64,000 nt of DNA from Spironucleus salmonicida (GCA_000497125.2 CM035323.1:876001-940000), one strand, 5' to 3'. Positions 24,256 to 35,842 are shown, numbered from the stretch's first letter. Notes: generated by a model not told the origin, from the letters alone. Translations and numbers: made by a program.

Positions 24256-25737
24256 ATGTCAACATACAAGGCATACACCGTCGCCGCGATGATGATCAAC
24301 TACGCGGTCGGCACGGGCGTGCTCAACCTGCCCAAGACCGTGGCCAAGGCGTCCATCTTCGTCGCGTTCATCCTGCTCACGCTGCTGACCTTCGCCGGCT
24401 ACCTGCTGGGCCGGTACACCCTCGACGCGCTCTCCCGGACCTTCGCCCTGAAGCGCTTGGAGAGCAACAACGTGATCAAGGTGGGCCAGACGGAGGACGA
24501 AGTAGTGGTCTTCAGCCCCGAGAACGGCCAGCAGTCCAGCGGCTCCCCGGACGTCGACTACTCGCTGCCCAACGACTACACCTACGAGGTCTCCGAGCTC
24601 TGCGGCGTCCACTACGGCAAGGGCGGCTTCTACGTGTACCAGGTGGCCGTCATCCTCTACGTCTTCGGCGTCATCTGGGGCTACACCTCGGTCGTGGCCC
24701 AGTCCCTGTCCTCCGTCATCCCCTTCGGGGCCAACTGGCACTGCGCCGACCCCTGCGGTGCGAGCTACGCCAAGCTCTGCAACGTGGCCTACTACGTGTG
24801 GACCTACGTCGCGATCGTCTACTCCAGCATCCTCGTCTTCTTCGACCTCTCCAAGCAGAACATCCTCCAGAACATCTTCACGATCTGCCGTTTCGTCGCG
24901 GTCGGCGGCATGGCCTTCCTCGTGTTCGTCTGCATCTTCATCTCGCCCTACAACCTCGGTACCGATTAGGCCACAGCCATCCCCTACGTCAAGAAGATAC
25001 CCCTCTTCCACTTCCAGATCCGGACCTTCGGCTCCATGTTCTCCAGCTCGGTGTTCGCCATCATCCTCCACTACTGCATCCCCGGCGTGCTCCAGCCCAC
25101 CGAGCAGTCCCAGCAGAAGTACCTGAACCACTCTTTCACCGGCTCCTTCGGCTTCATCTACATCATCATGGCCTTCGTCGCCTACCCCTCCGCCCTCTAC
25201 TTCGGCACCGATGGCGCGCAGCTTATCACGCTCAACCTCATCAAGTGGGACGGAAAGAAATGGGACGCCACGAGCCAGCCCGCCTGGGCCGCCGCGATCG
25301 CCTACATCATCAGACTGCTGCCCCCGATCTACGTCCTGGGCGCGATCCCCCTCAACGGTATCTCGATGACCAACAACATCGCCGCCTTCTTCCCCAACGC
25401 GAAGGAGAAGAAGTGGTTTTACATCGTCGTCAAGCTCGCGTGCATCATCCCGGCTGGAGTGTTAGCCGGCTTCTTCCGGTGCATCGGCCAGATCATCGAC
25501 CTCACCGGGCTCCTCGGCTTCGTCATCCTCCTCGCCCCCGCCTTCTGCCTCATCAAGGCCAGGAAGGCCTGCCAGGAGAAGTTCGGCACCAAGAAGACGC
25601 CGTTCTCCGGCTTCTGCGACCACGAGGGCGTCATCATCACGATCATGGTGCTCTTCATCATTGGCTTCGGCTTCACCCTCTACGCCGTCATCGCCAACTT
25701 CATCTACGGCTGAGTATTTTACTTCTTTATATTATAA
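24123..25737 (+). repeat. Inverted repeat 1, left arm (pairs with 33511-35125)
   Basis: Position x pairs with 59248-x on the other strand. From 24171 to 25737 the arms look identical apart from five substitutions at 24955, 24962, 24972, 24974 and 24975. This was judged from direct comparison of both ends and from identical translations in several frames on both strands. The arm ends abruptly 24 bp after the transporter stop codon; the outer 48 bp (24123-24170) match with about eight mismatches. It contains one complete transporter gene. Confidence 0.9.
24256..25713 (+). CDS. Amino-acid transporter, AAAP family, GC-rich IR1 copy A, 485 aa
   Basis: A 486-codon frame to TGA at 25711, interrupted under the standard code only by a TAG at 24967, which reads as Gln here. 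About 11 membrane helices; the N-terminal GTGVLNLPKTVAKAS motif and C-terminal FSGFCDHEGVIITIMVLF match the family. GC is above 60% and nearly all Gln codons are CAG, in a window that is about 30% GC. It differs from copy B (33535) only at three residues beside the TAG: here LGTDQAT, there VGSDQAS. Strong codon bias may reflect high expression or GC-biased gene conversion. Confidence 0.92.
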
Positions 25738-26490
25738 GTTAAAGCTTAATTTCTTACCATAGGATAATAAATTTAACCTATATTTTCTCACAAAATAATA
25801 AAAAATTTAACATCATTGATACCTTATAAATCTCATTGACGAAAATATTATAGTTGCATTATAAAATACATAATTATATTTTATTATATATCAATATTAC
25901 ATATGACTGTTATTAAATAAGGGATAATTACGTTCGGCAAAATATGTTAACTTATAATATTTATTTATGTCTTTTACTAAACAGTTTTATTAGTAATTAT
26001 GTAATTTTGATTCAAACTCTTATTTTTTACTTCTAACTACAAATAATTTTTTTAAATTTGATGCTTCTTGGACTTTTGATTCTAATTTTTCAAAAACAAT
26101 ATAATTATCCGAAAAAGTTCAAAATTTAGTGTTAGATTTTAAATAAAAATTTCCATTATGTACAGAAATAATTATTAGATTGGGAAGAAACTTACACCAT
26201 CGTAATACATAATTATCAAGCAGAAAAATCGTTCAGAACTAGAGTAAACCTGGTTCTAACTAAGAGAAAGCAAGCTTATTGATACTCATAAGATTAATAA
26301 TAAAGATTTAAAATAGAAATAAAACAGATATCTTCATAAAAATCTAGCTGGTCGTAATGAAATTTATCATTTTAAATCATGTGATATTTTAATCTTAAAA
26401 ATCAGACAGTCTAAAATATCGGTAATGGAAAAAGTATCATATACAATCACGTTTGTAAGTACATATAGATACAAAGTTTAAAAATCTCCT
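25714..26490. other. AT-rich intergenic region after transporter copy A
   Basis: About 780 bp. The first 24 bp belong to the inverted repeat; the rest is unique AT-rich DNA. A plus-strand ORF at 26158-26523 (121 codons) overlaps the end of the NAT10 gene and has no recognisable content, so it is not annotated. No RNA gene or repeat seen. Confidence 0.4.
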
Positions 26491-29352
26491 TCACATCTCA
26501 TCAGTCTTTACCTTATCTCCTGATACACCCACATCCTCCGCTTTTCGCAGCTCGTTATACACTCCCTCAATTGCTTTGCAGAAAATTGCTTGTATTTAAT
26601 CCCTAGGGAGGCTTATCTCTTTAGAAACACTTAGAAATGTCTTTTTCTAAATACAAATTGCACAAAAAATTCTCTATTGAACTGTTGTTAAGATTTCACT
26701 ATTTCCATTCAAAAATACTTATTATGCAAGTTCATCAGATAGGTCAAATATAGCATTGAATTCGATTTTACGTTCCACAAAAGCCTAAATTCGTGAAAAA
26801 TCAGTTCCTGATAACCGTGAAAAGTCGAATTATTGTTTCTCAAAATTACAAGAACTAATAATTCTAAAGCATAAATCACAAGGAATTTCTTTGAATAAGT
26901 TTGAACTGAGTCTGAAAAAGCGTTTTGTGAAGTCTAAATTTAAAGGAGTAAAAATTTGTATCTAATTAAAATTATTGATCATAAGAATAGAATTTTCACC
27001 AGTTTCATGAGATTTAGAAGCTTTCAGATAAAATGGTAAAAAATTAAGTTTTCTATAGAAAATAAACAAACTAGAGGATAATCCGAATGCAACTGACAAA
27101 TAATCAATTTTTTCTACAGAAACTTGATCTAACTTCAAAAGAAGCGGTGGAAGCGAACTACCAATTTTGTGATTTTACATATCACGATCAACTCTTTCAG
27201 ATAGTTTGGAAATAGATATTTAGTTAGAGTACAATTTCTATAACTGCTGAACTGCTTACTATCCGTAGCCGCGCTGCATGAAAAATGGATTTGTGGCGAT
27301 TCTTACGATTCTAATAGTTGTCTTTGAGCTCAAACTAGGTTACTAAAATTGTTATGAAAGCAACCATGGAACCATATTCCCATCTTCGCGAAGTTATTTA
27401 TTTAACGATTTTTCAACTGCTATTAATGGTAGATCACCTTCAATAGATGCGTGAATCACACAAATTGGGAGTGGTAGCTGTGTTGGATCAGTTATAGGAG
27501 CAAGCAGTACAAAAAGTCTGGATGAAGGAGAGTCTGATAAAAGCTATATATCGTTTGGTTGGTTTTTGTAGTGCGAAGTCACGAAAATAGACCATATTAA
27601 TTTTAGGTAATTTTCGGACTATGCTTCACCGGAGAACAAAGTATCACGCGATAGTTGGAAGAGTGTTGTCTGCTCAACTGGTGCAAATGATGGCTTTTAC
27701 GATTTAAGATGATTATCAAGCGATTTCTCACAGTCAAGAAGTAAAAGATCATAAAGCCACTGTTCAATTCTGTCACCGCTATTATATCTGATAGGTGTTG
27801 TCAAATCGTACTAAATTAGTTAAAATCCCTTGCTTTTGCGTTATTATACGTTCTGTAAAACTTTAAGAGTTAATGCTCTTCCAGAGCCCTCATAACCGTG
27901 CACTGTAGAGCTCACGATGACGAAACTTTCAGCCTTGAGAATTTCGTTCATAACATCAACAGGCATCGCTGCTGCTTCATCGACTATTATTAAGTCAGCC
28001 AGACTCAAAATTCCGTTTCCACCCATTGCAACGTTTTCTGGGTCAATATACCGAATAGTTTGCTTGTGGGTCTTGAAAATGTCAATTCCGACTATTTCGG
28101 CTAACTCCAAACTTGAAGTTTTCTGGGTTTTGTAATCTACGTGCTCTTAGTAGCCCAACGCTGCGATACTTTTAATGGCAAACTCGAACAGCGTTTGGAC
28201 GTTCGAGGCATTAGGAGCGAAAACTAAAATGTTTGTAGCTTGCTACGAAATTGCAGCGCCCAGCGACAGTCCAATTAAAGCGGATTTTCCACGTCCGCGG
28301 GCCGCCTTGATAAAAATGGTTTTTTGAGATGGAAACGCGTTCGTTGTCTGTTCCTGCAAAATTGGCTGCTTGTTGAGATTGAGCTCATTCATGAGCTGGT
28401 TATAGCCTTTCTTGTTGTGCTTTTGCAGTTTGTTCAGTTTCTTATCGAACGCTTTTTCGTCTTTTGAGAGCTTTTTCGTCTGCTGAATGACGTCCTCGGA
28501 GTCCGACGTGACTGGCGAATTTGACTCTGAAAACTCTTTGGCATTCACGATAACACCTTATTTTTAGACCTAAAACACGTCAAGCAGATTGATTAGAATT
28601 TGGCATTAGTCTACTGTGCATGCTACTTTGCTCAAAGTGGACTTGATTGGGTCCCCTGAGTCTATTGCTTGCTGTCTTAAAGCTAGTAGTTCTTCTTTAT
28701 CTACACTATTAGTCACTTAGTAATTTTTGATGCCGATCATGTTTTTCATTTCTTTTATATGATCACTGATCTCTAGGACATCTAATGACTAATCCAGTGC
28801 TAAAAATCTATCGCAGGTCTCTAGTATTTTTAAAAATCTTTCTGTAAATCGATTAACACATTATGAGCTATTAAACATTTATGATTTTGTGATATATCGT
28901 TTGTGAACATCCATTTTAGCTTCAGATAAATCTTTAAGGTTTTATACGCTAGTAATCAGGAGAATGATCATGCCGCCACCGCGTACTGTTTCAACACATT
29001 TTGCTAACGTGTTTGGAGTTAGTGACTAAAAATCTTACAATATTAAGACAGAGTACGTTTAACCTAATACTTAATCTGAATCTCTATAGTTGATATATCT
29101 TATTTACTGTTACTCCATAAAATTAGAATTTTCCTATTATTTTTGCTACTTTTTAGTTTTTTAGAACTTTGGCTTATCATCATAGCACCAAAGAAGTTTC
29201 GGAACATGCATACATTTTTACGCATAAATTTAAATAAGAGTTGACAAATTTATTTCCACCTGTAACCCAAGTAATACAAATAAGGAGCGATAATTCTGTT
29301 AAATTCCTGAATTCACTAAGTGAATAATACGGTCATCTAAACGTTTCTTCAT
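26491..29352 (-). CDS. NAT10: RNA cytidine acetyltransferase, NAT10/Kre33 (TmcA) family, 953 aa
   Basis: 953 aa, close to human NAT10 (1025). The N-terminal domain begins MKKRLDDRIIHLVNSGIQQ and has SLFVLLG and VLILQDFQSLTPNTLA, then VETVRGGGMIILL. The RecA-like helicase module has Walker A ARGRGKSAL (about residue 345) and a Walker B-like DEAAAMP (about 455). The GNAT acetyl-CoA loop RIATNPFFMQRGYG is at about 685-700. The enzyme makes N4-acetylcytidine in 18S rRNA and tRNA with ATP and acetyl-CoA and is needed for small-subunit maturation in the nucleolus. The frame is unbroken with TAA/TAG as Gln. Confidence 0.95.
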
Positions 29353-29409
29353 ATTAAAGTGGAAAGAAGAAAGACTGAAAATAATATATATAATACCAAA
29401 TAATAATTA

Positions 29410-30066
29410 TCAGTCTTTCACCGGAGTCATACTTTATTTATCAATTTCAATTGTAGAATCAGTCGATGATATTTTTCGGAAAATACGAACATAGTCAATT
29501 ACTATTAAACTAGGGCCTGATATTTCATATGGAATAAGTAAAGCTATTATAAAACTTATGATAATTGAGCTTTTACAATTATTAAAGTCTGATCTTGTTT
29601 ACTATCTGAAGCTATATTGTATAATTTTTTTAAACTAAAGACACATTATATACACACTTACTAGTGCTACGAAAAAATATTATAATAAAATTTAGTCTTA
29701 TTAAATATAATAGCGTTTTAATGCTAGCCCGTAAGGTTTAAATACAGCTTTTTTCAGTAATTCAAACTTAGAAGACTTTATCTTAATTATACTAATTACA
29801 ACTAGAAATGTGATAAAATAATTTAAAATTTATAGAACAGGCTTCAAAAATTTTAATAATTATGATAGTTTTTCAAGTAAATCAACCATAAAATTAATAC
29901 TTCCTGCTAAAGTAATTATAACAAAAATTAAAAACATAAATAATAATTCTACTCCTTCTGTTAACAGTAATTATATTTTTTTCGGTTCTAAATACTTTCC
30001 ATCCTAATTAAATTAAAATTTACCTATTGATCTTTCTGCAAAAATCCTATGGTAATTATCATACAT
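29410..30066 (-). CDS. Multi-pass membrane protein, unknown, 218 aa
   Basis: A 219-codon frame ending in TGA at 29410. At least four hydrophobic segments: around residues 38-62 (LLFMFLIFVIITLAGSI), 80-98 (YFITFLVVISIIKI), 125-142 (YFFVALVSVYIMCL) and 165-185 (SSIIISFIIALLIPYEI). Loops are basic. The pattern vaguely recalls Pex11 or small Golgi proteins, but no motif supports a name. It lies on the same strand as, and 57 bp upstream of, the NAT10 start. Confidence 0.6.
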
Positions 30067-30120
30067 TTTATACTGTATTAGTAATATATAATACTATTAA
30101 TAAATCTAAAATTTAATAAA

Positions 30121-30633
30121 ATGCCGCCTAAAAAAGCACCACTAGATCCTTTATAATATTTATTTTAGGATTTGCGAATAATTAAATACATCTAATAAAC
30201 ATCTACTCCATTATTATATAAATAAAATCTTCATAAGTAACTTTTCCCATAATTCGAATTCATTAATACTGACTCACGTCAAAAAGATATTATATAGTCA
30301 ATTTAAAACGAGATATAAATGAAATAGTCTGAATTTTCTACACTTTAAATCGAAGAGCTTCCATCAGCTGAATAAGTCAATACATTTATCGGAAATTTAC
30401 ATGATGTCACAAACTAATTAACAAATACATTCAAACTACTTTCTTATGATAAACATATAATGGAGCTTAATAATGTATAAATAGTTCCAATTCATTTGTT
30501 TTAAAAAATAAGCTCTGTTGCGCAATAAATATTGTAATTTGAGCAGATCGCATAAGACCTAAAACATATGAATGAGGTCGTAGCAATTTGTGCTAAAGTT
30601 AATATACCTAAGCTTAAAAGTGTGATCTAGTGA
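30121..30633 (+). CDS. Hypothetical helical protein, 170 aa
   Basis: A 171-codon frame from ATG (MPPKKAPLDPLQ) to TGA at 30631, with many TAA/TAG Gln codons. Hydrophilic and predicted largely helical; the C-terminal half (QKISSVAQQILQFEQIAQDL) could pair in a coiled coil. No signal, membrane segment or catalytic motif. The start is 54 bp from the divergent membrane-protein gene. No family recognised. Confidence 0.55.
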
Positions 30634-30939
30634 AACATATTTTACTTTCTCATTTCTTTACTGTACATTAGTATCATTAATTTAATGTTTGTTTTTATTT
30701 AAATTACGGCAAAGTGTAGCTAAGAAAATACCAGAAATATAAACTTAATACTAAAATATTTATTATTTACTTAATAACTGAATAAAAATTATTAAATTAT
30801 ACAGCTACGTTTAATATCAAATAGATTTTAGTACTCAATATTTATATAATTCATAGGTATACTAAGCTTAGTTAAGTTAACTAAGTTTCTAAACATAAAC
30901 TAAAATAATTAATCATGCCCCAATATCTGAAATGTGACA

Positions 30940-31581
30940 TCACTCCAACAACCTAACTATAATATCTAATAACTCTTAGTTATAATTTTCTAAGTCTTTC
31001 ATTTTAACATACTTAACTGTTCCATTTTTCATTTAAAGCCTTACCACTTCAACCTTTTAAAATTAATTAAGTAAACTGAGCTTGAGCGCTTAACTACTAT
31101 TTATGACACCGCAGTTTTTGCCAAATATTTATTAGTATGATTTTTTAATATCAGTATCTTAATTCTCTAGTTTTAATTTTTCTAAAAGACTAATAAGACC
31201 ACTTTATTCTTCTTATTCCGAAATGATTTCAATAATAAGATCTTATTCTGAAAATTACAACTGTAAAAATAAATTAATAAAATTGTAGTAATTTTTTTCT
31301 TTTGAAACAAAATTAATAAACAAAACTAATGGAATATTTTCTAACAATACCTACCGGATCTCTATTTTTGTGGTTACATAAAATTTTAACTCTAAGGTGT
31401 CTGAAATAAACATATATAATATCTAATGGTCAGATGGATAAATTTTCATGCAATTCAGGAAATATGCGACTATTTCTTTATTGTTACTAAACTAACGTAC
31501 TCCATTGATTAAAGCTAAATCTGAAAGTTATTAAAAACTTATTTTATTAAATTCTTTCAATGCTGTTATAATTTATTCCAT
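30940..31581 (-). CDS. Hypothetical helical-repeat protein, 213 aa
   Basis: A 214-codon frame ending in TGA at 30940. The first ~130 residues form a series of amphipathic helices (IITALKEFNKISFQQLSDL; HQILYMFISDTLELKFY; VLLENIPLVLFINFVS), resembling a CTD-interaction (CID/RPR) or ARM-like helical domain. The C-terminal part is charged and Gln-rich. The CID suggestion rests on helix pattern only. Its ATG lies 45 bp from the divergent NMNAT start. Confidence 0.5.
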
Positions 31582-31626
31582 TTTAATTATTTATTAAATA
31601 TTAAATATTATAAACATATATTTAAA

Positions 31627-32262
31627 ATGTCAGTTTTGCTTCTCCCAGGATCTTTAAACCCAATAACTAAAGCTCATATTGCTTCATTGGAACTTGCTTA
31701 CAATACACTAAAAAATAGTTATTCTATTGATAAACTTATTATTTCACCGGCAAATTCTAACTACAAGTAAAAGCATCTGGTATCAGGAACCCACCGTGTA
31801 GCTATGGCTAATTTAGCAATTAAAAACTCTATTATTTCACATTTATTCATAGTTGATGATTTTGAGGCATTGGAAAGTAATTATTTCGTTCCAACTTTTC
31901 AACTAGTAAACCACTTATCTAAAAAATATAATAAAAAAGTAATTTTAGTTGGTGGTAGTGATCTATTGTTAGGAATGATGAATTAAAATATTTGGCCAGA
32001 AGTTAATGTACGAAAATTACTTAATTAGTGTGATTTATTCATCATTTCTAGAGGGGTATCAGTTTAGTCTCTTAAAAAAACTATATGTTAACTGGAATTT
32101 TTAAAAGATAAATTAGAAAATGAATCAATAATACTTATAGAAGAGAGTGTTGGTAAGGAAAGTTCTACCTTATTCCGGGCTGGTTGTCTAGATTGCTGTT
32201 TTGATAATGTTGTTTAATATGCTCATACACATTAGTTATACTCATTTGAAAGTGAAAAGTGA
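31627..32262 (+). CDS. Nicotinamide/nicotinate mononucleotide adenylyltransferase
   Basis: 211 aa with all NMNAT landmarks. The N-terminal GSLNPITKAH nucleotidyltransferase motif (GxxNPxTxxH) is followed by SPANSNYKQK, then THRVAMANLAI. The substrate-contacting VGGSDLLLGM, then WPEVNVRKLLNQCDLFIISR, and the C-terminal SSTLFR (the ISSTxxR motif) complete the set. It joins ATP with NMN or NaMN to make NAD or deamido-NAD. It has the eukaryotic NMNAT form (IWP...LLNQCDLFIISRG) and is slightly shorter than human NMNAT3. Confidence 0.92.
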
Positions 32263-32527
32263 TATATGCTGATTGTTTACATAGGATAATTTATAATAAT
32301 TAACCTAGCCGTGAATGAAAAAAAACAACTTGTGATAAACCTGTACTGAATTTGTAAGTATTTTTTCCACTGGTGTAGTGGACTTTAATCAGGTAGCATT
32401 TAAAAACTGTAGAAATCAACTAAATTAAACCGAAAATGTATAATAATAAGTATTGAACTTACTAATTTATATCTTTATATTTAAAAAATTAAGTATATAT
32501 TTGAATATCTATTCACAAAGATTATGA

Positions 32528-33199
32528 TCACTATTTTATATATTAATCCTTGATCTTCACAACCCTCATACTTTCCCCATTCTATATATTAGTCGTAATA
32601 GAGAAAATTTGTCTACTTATTTTCTCAATTTCTTCCACCTGTTTATACTCCAAAATATTATGTGTTACTTATTTAAGAATGTTATTTTAAATTTTAAATT
32701 TTCCCATTTTTTACATATCTGAGTTTATTGCGATGCAGATATTCTTTTTAGTTGGAATTCTACCGCAAAATAATAACATTGTTTCAAAAAAGCTATCTAA
32801 AACTTTTAAATTGAGAAGTTTCATGAGAGCCATTTCATTCTTATTAGGTTAGTATTAGGCCACATAAGGCAGATTACTTGTATTAATTTATATTGGCAAG
32901 TACATGTTAACCAATTCTGGAAGATCTTATTTTTTTATTTTGTTGACAATTTATTCAATTTCTTTTTTTGATTCATTTTAAGATCCTTAATAAATAAATG
33001 TATCTGCATTACGATACTCTATAGGACCAAAAATTGATTTCATCTATACTGTATTATCTGACAGAATATCTTGATTAGATACTTCAATATTTTTATTATT
33101 ATAGTTATAGGATTAGTAGTGTTATGGTGAATGTGAATAGATATTATTAGATTAGTACATATTATCAGTGTTTCTATAGTATCCGTAATTCTATTTCAT
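32528..33199 (-). CDS. Hypothetical Asn/Tyr/Gln-rich protein, 223 aa
   Basis: A 224-codon frame ending in TGA at 32528. The first ~50 residues are low-complexity Tyr/Asn/Gln/Ser (a prion-like composition), followed by a more ordered region with MALMKLLNLKVLDSFFETML and FCGRIPTKKNI, and a basic C terminus. It could be an RNP or P-body component by composition, but no domain supports this. The 265 bp to the NMNAT stop hold nothing recognisable. Confidence 0.5.
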
Positions 33200-33534
33200 T
33201 TGTTGAGTGATCGGAATGAAAATCATTAATTATTAAGTCATAAAGAAGTTAATATTGGTTTAAACTGATATAAGATATTTAGTGTAAAATTGTTATACTT
33301 GAAAGAATAATAATAACTTGGCCAAAATTTAATTTAGCTTTACAATAAAATATTTAAGTGAAAATAAGAAGATACCTTCATTTTAATCCATGTGTGATGA
33401 TTGTTATGGATATAATAAAAATTTTAGGGTTATACTATGACCTTAAAAACTAATAGTAACTATTGAATAAAGCTCAAAATTGTGTAATTATCCTAAAAAT
33501 AACATAGTTTTTATAATATAAAGAAGTAAAATAC
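33200..33534. other. AT-rich intergenic region with the IR1 right-arm inner end
   Basis: About 335 bp, no gene seen. Bases 33511-33534 are the inner end of inverted repeat 1, matching the 24 bp after the transporter stop in copy A; inward of 33511 the sequence is unrelated to that after 25737. Confidence 0.5.
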
Positions 33535-35125
33535 TCAGCCGTAGATGAAGTTGGCGATGACGGCGTAGAGGGTGAAGCCGAAGCCAATGATGAAGAGCAC
33601 CATGATCGTGATGATGACGCCCTCGTGGTCGCAGAAGCCGGAGAACGGCGTCTTCTTGGTGCCGAACTTCTCCTGGCAGGCCTTCCTGGCCTTGATGAGG
33701 CAGAAGGCGGGGGCGAGGAGGATGACGAAGCCGAGGAGCCCGGTGAGGTCGATGATCTGGCCGATGCACCGGAAGAAGCCGGCTAACACTCCAGCCGGGA
33801 TGATGCACGCGAGCTTGACGACGATGTAAAACCACTTCTTCTCCTTCGCGTTGGGGAAGAAGGCGGCGATGTTGTTGGTCATCGAGATACCGTTGAGGGG
33901 GATCGCGCCCAGGACGTAGATCGGGGGCAGCAGTCTGATGATGTAGGCGATCGCGGCGGCCCAGGCGGGCTGGCTCGTGGCGTCCCATTTCTTTCCGTCC
34001 CACTTGATGAGGTTGAGCGTGATAAGCTGCGCGCCATCGGTGCCGAAGTAGAGGGCGGAGGGGTAGGCGACGAAGGCCATGATGATGTAGATGAAGCCGA
34101 AGGAGCCGGTGAAAGAGTGGTTCAGGTACTTCTGCTGGGACTGCTCGGTGGGCTGGAGCACGCCGGGGATGCAGTAGTGGAGGATGATGGCGAACACCGA
34201 GCTGGAGAACATGGAGCCGAAGGTCCGGATCTGGAAGTGGAAGAGGGGTATCTTCTTGACGTAGGGGATGGCGCTAGCCTAATCGCTACCGACGTTGTAG
34301 GGCGAGATGAAGATGCAGACGAACACGAGGAAGGCCATGCCGCCGACCGCGACGAAACGGCAGATCGTGAAGATGTTCTGGAGGATGTTCTGCTTGGAGA
34401 GGTCGAAGAAGACGAGGATGCTGGAGTAGACGATCGCGACGTAGGTCCACACGTAGTAGGCCACGTTGCAGAGCTTGGCGTAGCTCGCACCGCAGGGGTC
34501 GGCGCAGTGCCAGTTGGCCCCGAAGGGGATGACGGAGGACAGGGACTGGGCCACGACCGAGGTGTAGCCCCAGATGACGCCGAAGACGTAGAGGATGACG
34601 GCCACCTGGTACACGTAGAAGCCGCCCTTGCCGTAGTGGACGCCGCAGAGCTCGGAGACCTCGTAGGTGTAGTCGTTGGGCAGCGAGTAGTCGACGTCCG
34701 GGGAGCCGCTGGACTGCTGGCCGTTCTCGGGGCTGAAGACCACTACTTCGTCCTCCGTCTGGCCCACCTTGATCACGTTGTTGCTCTCCAAGCGCTTCAG
34801 GGCGAAGGTCCGGGAGAGCGCGTCGAGGGTGTACCGGCCCAGCAGGTAGCCGGCGAAGGTCAGCAGCGTGAGCAGGATGAACGCGACGAAGATGGACGCC
34901 TTGGCCACGGTCTTGGGCAGGTTGAGCACGCCCGTGCCGACCGCGTAGTTGATCATCATCGCGGCGACGGTGTATGCCTTGTATGTTGACATTTTCTAAG
35001 GATTTGCGCAAATATATAATCACATGTGGGGACAAATACGGGCGTTCGGGTGAACCGCTCTTAATTTTTCTAATATTAGGCGTATCTGCGCCCTATACTA
35101 TTAATGGCTGAAAACTTGTGAATTA
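33511..35125 (-). repeat. Inverted repeat 1, right arm (pairs with 24123-25737)
   Basis: Reverse complement of the left arm; pairing sum 59248. The central ~1.57 kb is identical apart from five clustered substitutions (34273-34293 in this arm), and the outer ~48 bp are diverged. The two arms are separated by a unique 7.8 kb segment carrying NAT10, NMNAT and four unknown genes, so this is not a simple palindrome. Confidence 0.9.
33535..34992 (-). CDS. Amino-acid transporter, AAAP family, GC-rich IR1 copy B, 485 aa
   Basis: 486 codons, ATG ending at 34992, TGA at 33535-33537. The protein equals copy A (24256) except for three residues around the single TAG-encoded Gln (VGSDQAS here, LGTDQAT there). 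About 11 membrane helices of the amino acid/auxin permease family, GC above 60% and CAG for nearly all Gln. The upstream ~160 bp are shared with copy A, with perfect identity from the ATG back to about 35077, so the proximal promoter is shared too. Confidence 0.92.
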
Positions 35126-35604
35126 ATTTAAATTTAAAAATTAATATATACCACAAGATAATCATATATTTTATTTACTAAAAAGTAAAACATATTTAAC
35201 TACTATTACAACATAGTTGTCTAATAACTTAAATCAATCAATCACAAATTTTGTTGTTAATGTAAAATATATTATTATGTATTGTACAAATATATAGAAA
35301 ATTTTGTAATTTATATTGATAGTTCTAAATAATTTGTACAAGTAGTTTTTTACTTTTGCCAATAATTACTTATGTAGATTTTGTTATATATAAACTAAAA
35401 TATAGCAAAACTTATTTTTGCACTAAATATTACATTATAGTATTATATAGAATATTCGATTATTATCTTTCGAAAAAATTTCAGGTATAAGTTTTTAGTT
35501 TTTAATTAAAAAATAATTGTCATCTAAACCTATAATTTTTATAAGTAATGTTACTCTTAAACAATCAATAATTATCCTTAATATAATATTAGCAAAAAAT
35601 CCTA
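34993..35604. other. Upstream region of transporter copy B, AT-rich
   Basis: The first ~130 bp (to 35125) belong to the inverted repeat and probably hold the transporter promoter. Beyond it lies AT-rich DNA with short patches similar to the flank of copy A (CAATCAATCACAAA near 35235). No supported gene. Confidence 0.45.
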
Positions 35605-35757
35605 TCATTTTAAAATCGATACCTACCACTAGTTTGTAAAATATATGATAAGTATTACATGATATAAACTATTTACCTTCCACTCTATAATTTTCCAAAT
35701 GCAGAAACAGCCACCAATACCATACACAACTAAGTAGGCCACAATCAACCACACCAT
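35605..35757 (-). CDS. Possible small membrane protein, about 50 aa
   Basis: From the ATG ending at 35757 the frame gives MVWLIVAYLVVYGIGGCFCI, a strongly hydrophobic helix, then a basic stretch and a second weaker hydrophobic run, to TGA at 35605. The frame is open further upstream without an ATG (through FLSGIVGSLWRSAIARE), so the true start may be elsewhere or involve splicing: an AACAG precedes the hydrophobic region, and GTAAAT follows IEWK. Size and form recall small ER membrane subunits, but no family is assigned. Confidence 0.35.
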
Positions 35758-35842
35758 TTCACGTGCAATCGCACTACGCCATAATGACCCTACAATCCCA
35801 CTTAGAAACACTACTGTTTAGAATTAGTCTCCACTTCTCACA

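Noticed and set aside
24213-25742. Long alternative-frame and antisense ORFs in the GC-rich transporters (509 aa forward, 290 aa reverse, also in the IR1 right arm).
   Set aside because: They are shadows of the real 485-aa transporter caused by high GC; they have Arg/Leu- or Glu/Val-rich low-complexity composition and no homology-like motifs.
26158-26523. 121-codon plus-strand ORF upstream of, and overlapping, the NAT10 3' end.
   Set aside because: No recognisable content, overlaps a certain gene, and its length is compatible with chance.
24123-35125. IR1 considered as a composite transposon.
   Set aside because: The interior holds housekeeping genes (NAT10, NMNAT), there is no transposase, and no target-site duplication is visible at the outer ends.
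35629-35811. Non-ATG start for the small membrane protein near 35.7 kb.
   Set aside because: The longer frame begins with GTG; the first ATG is at 35757. The longer hydrophobic region may be real but would need splicing or a different start.
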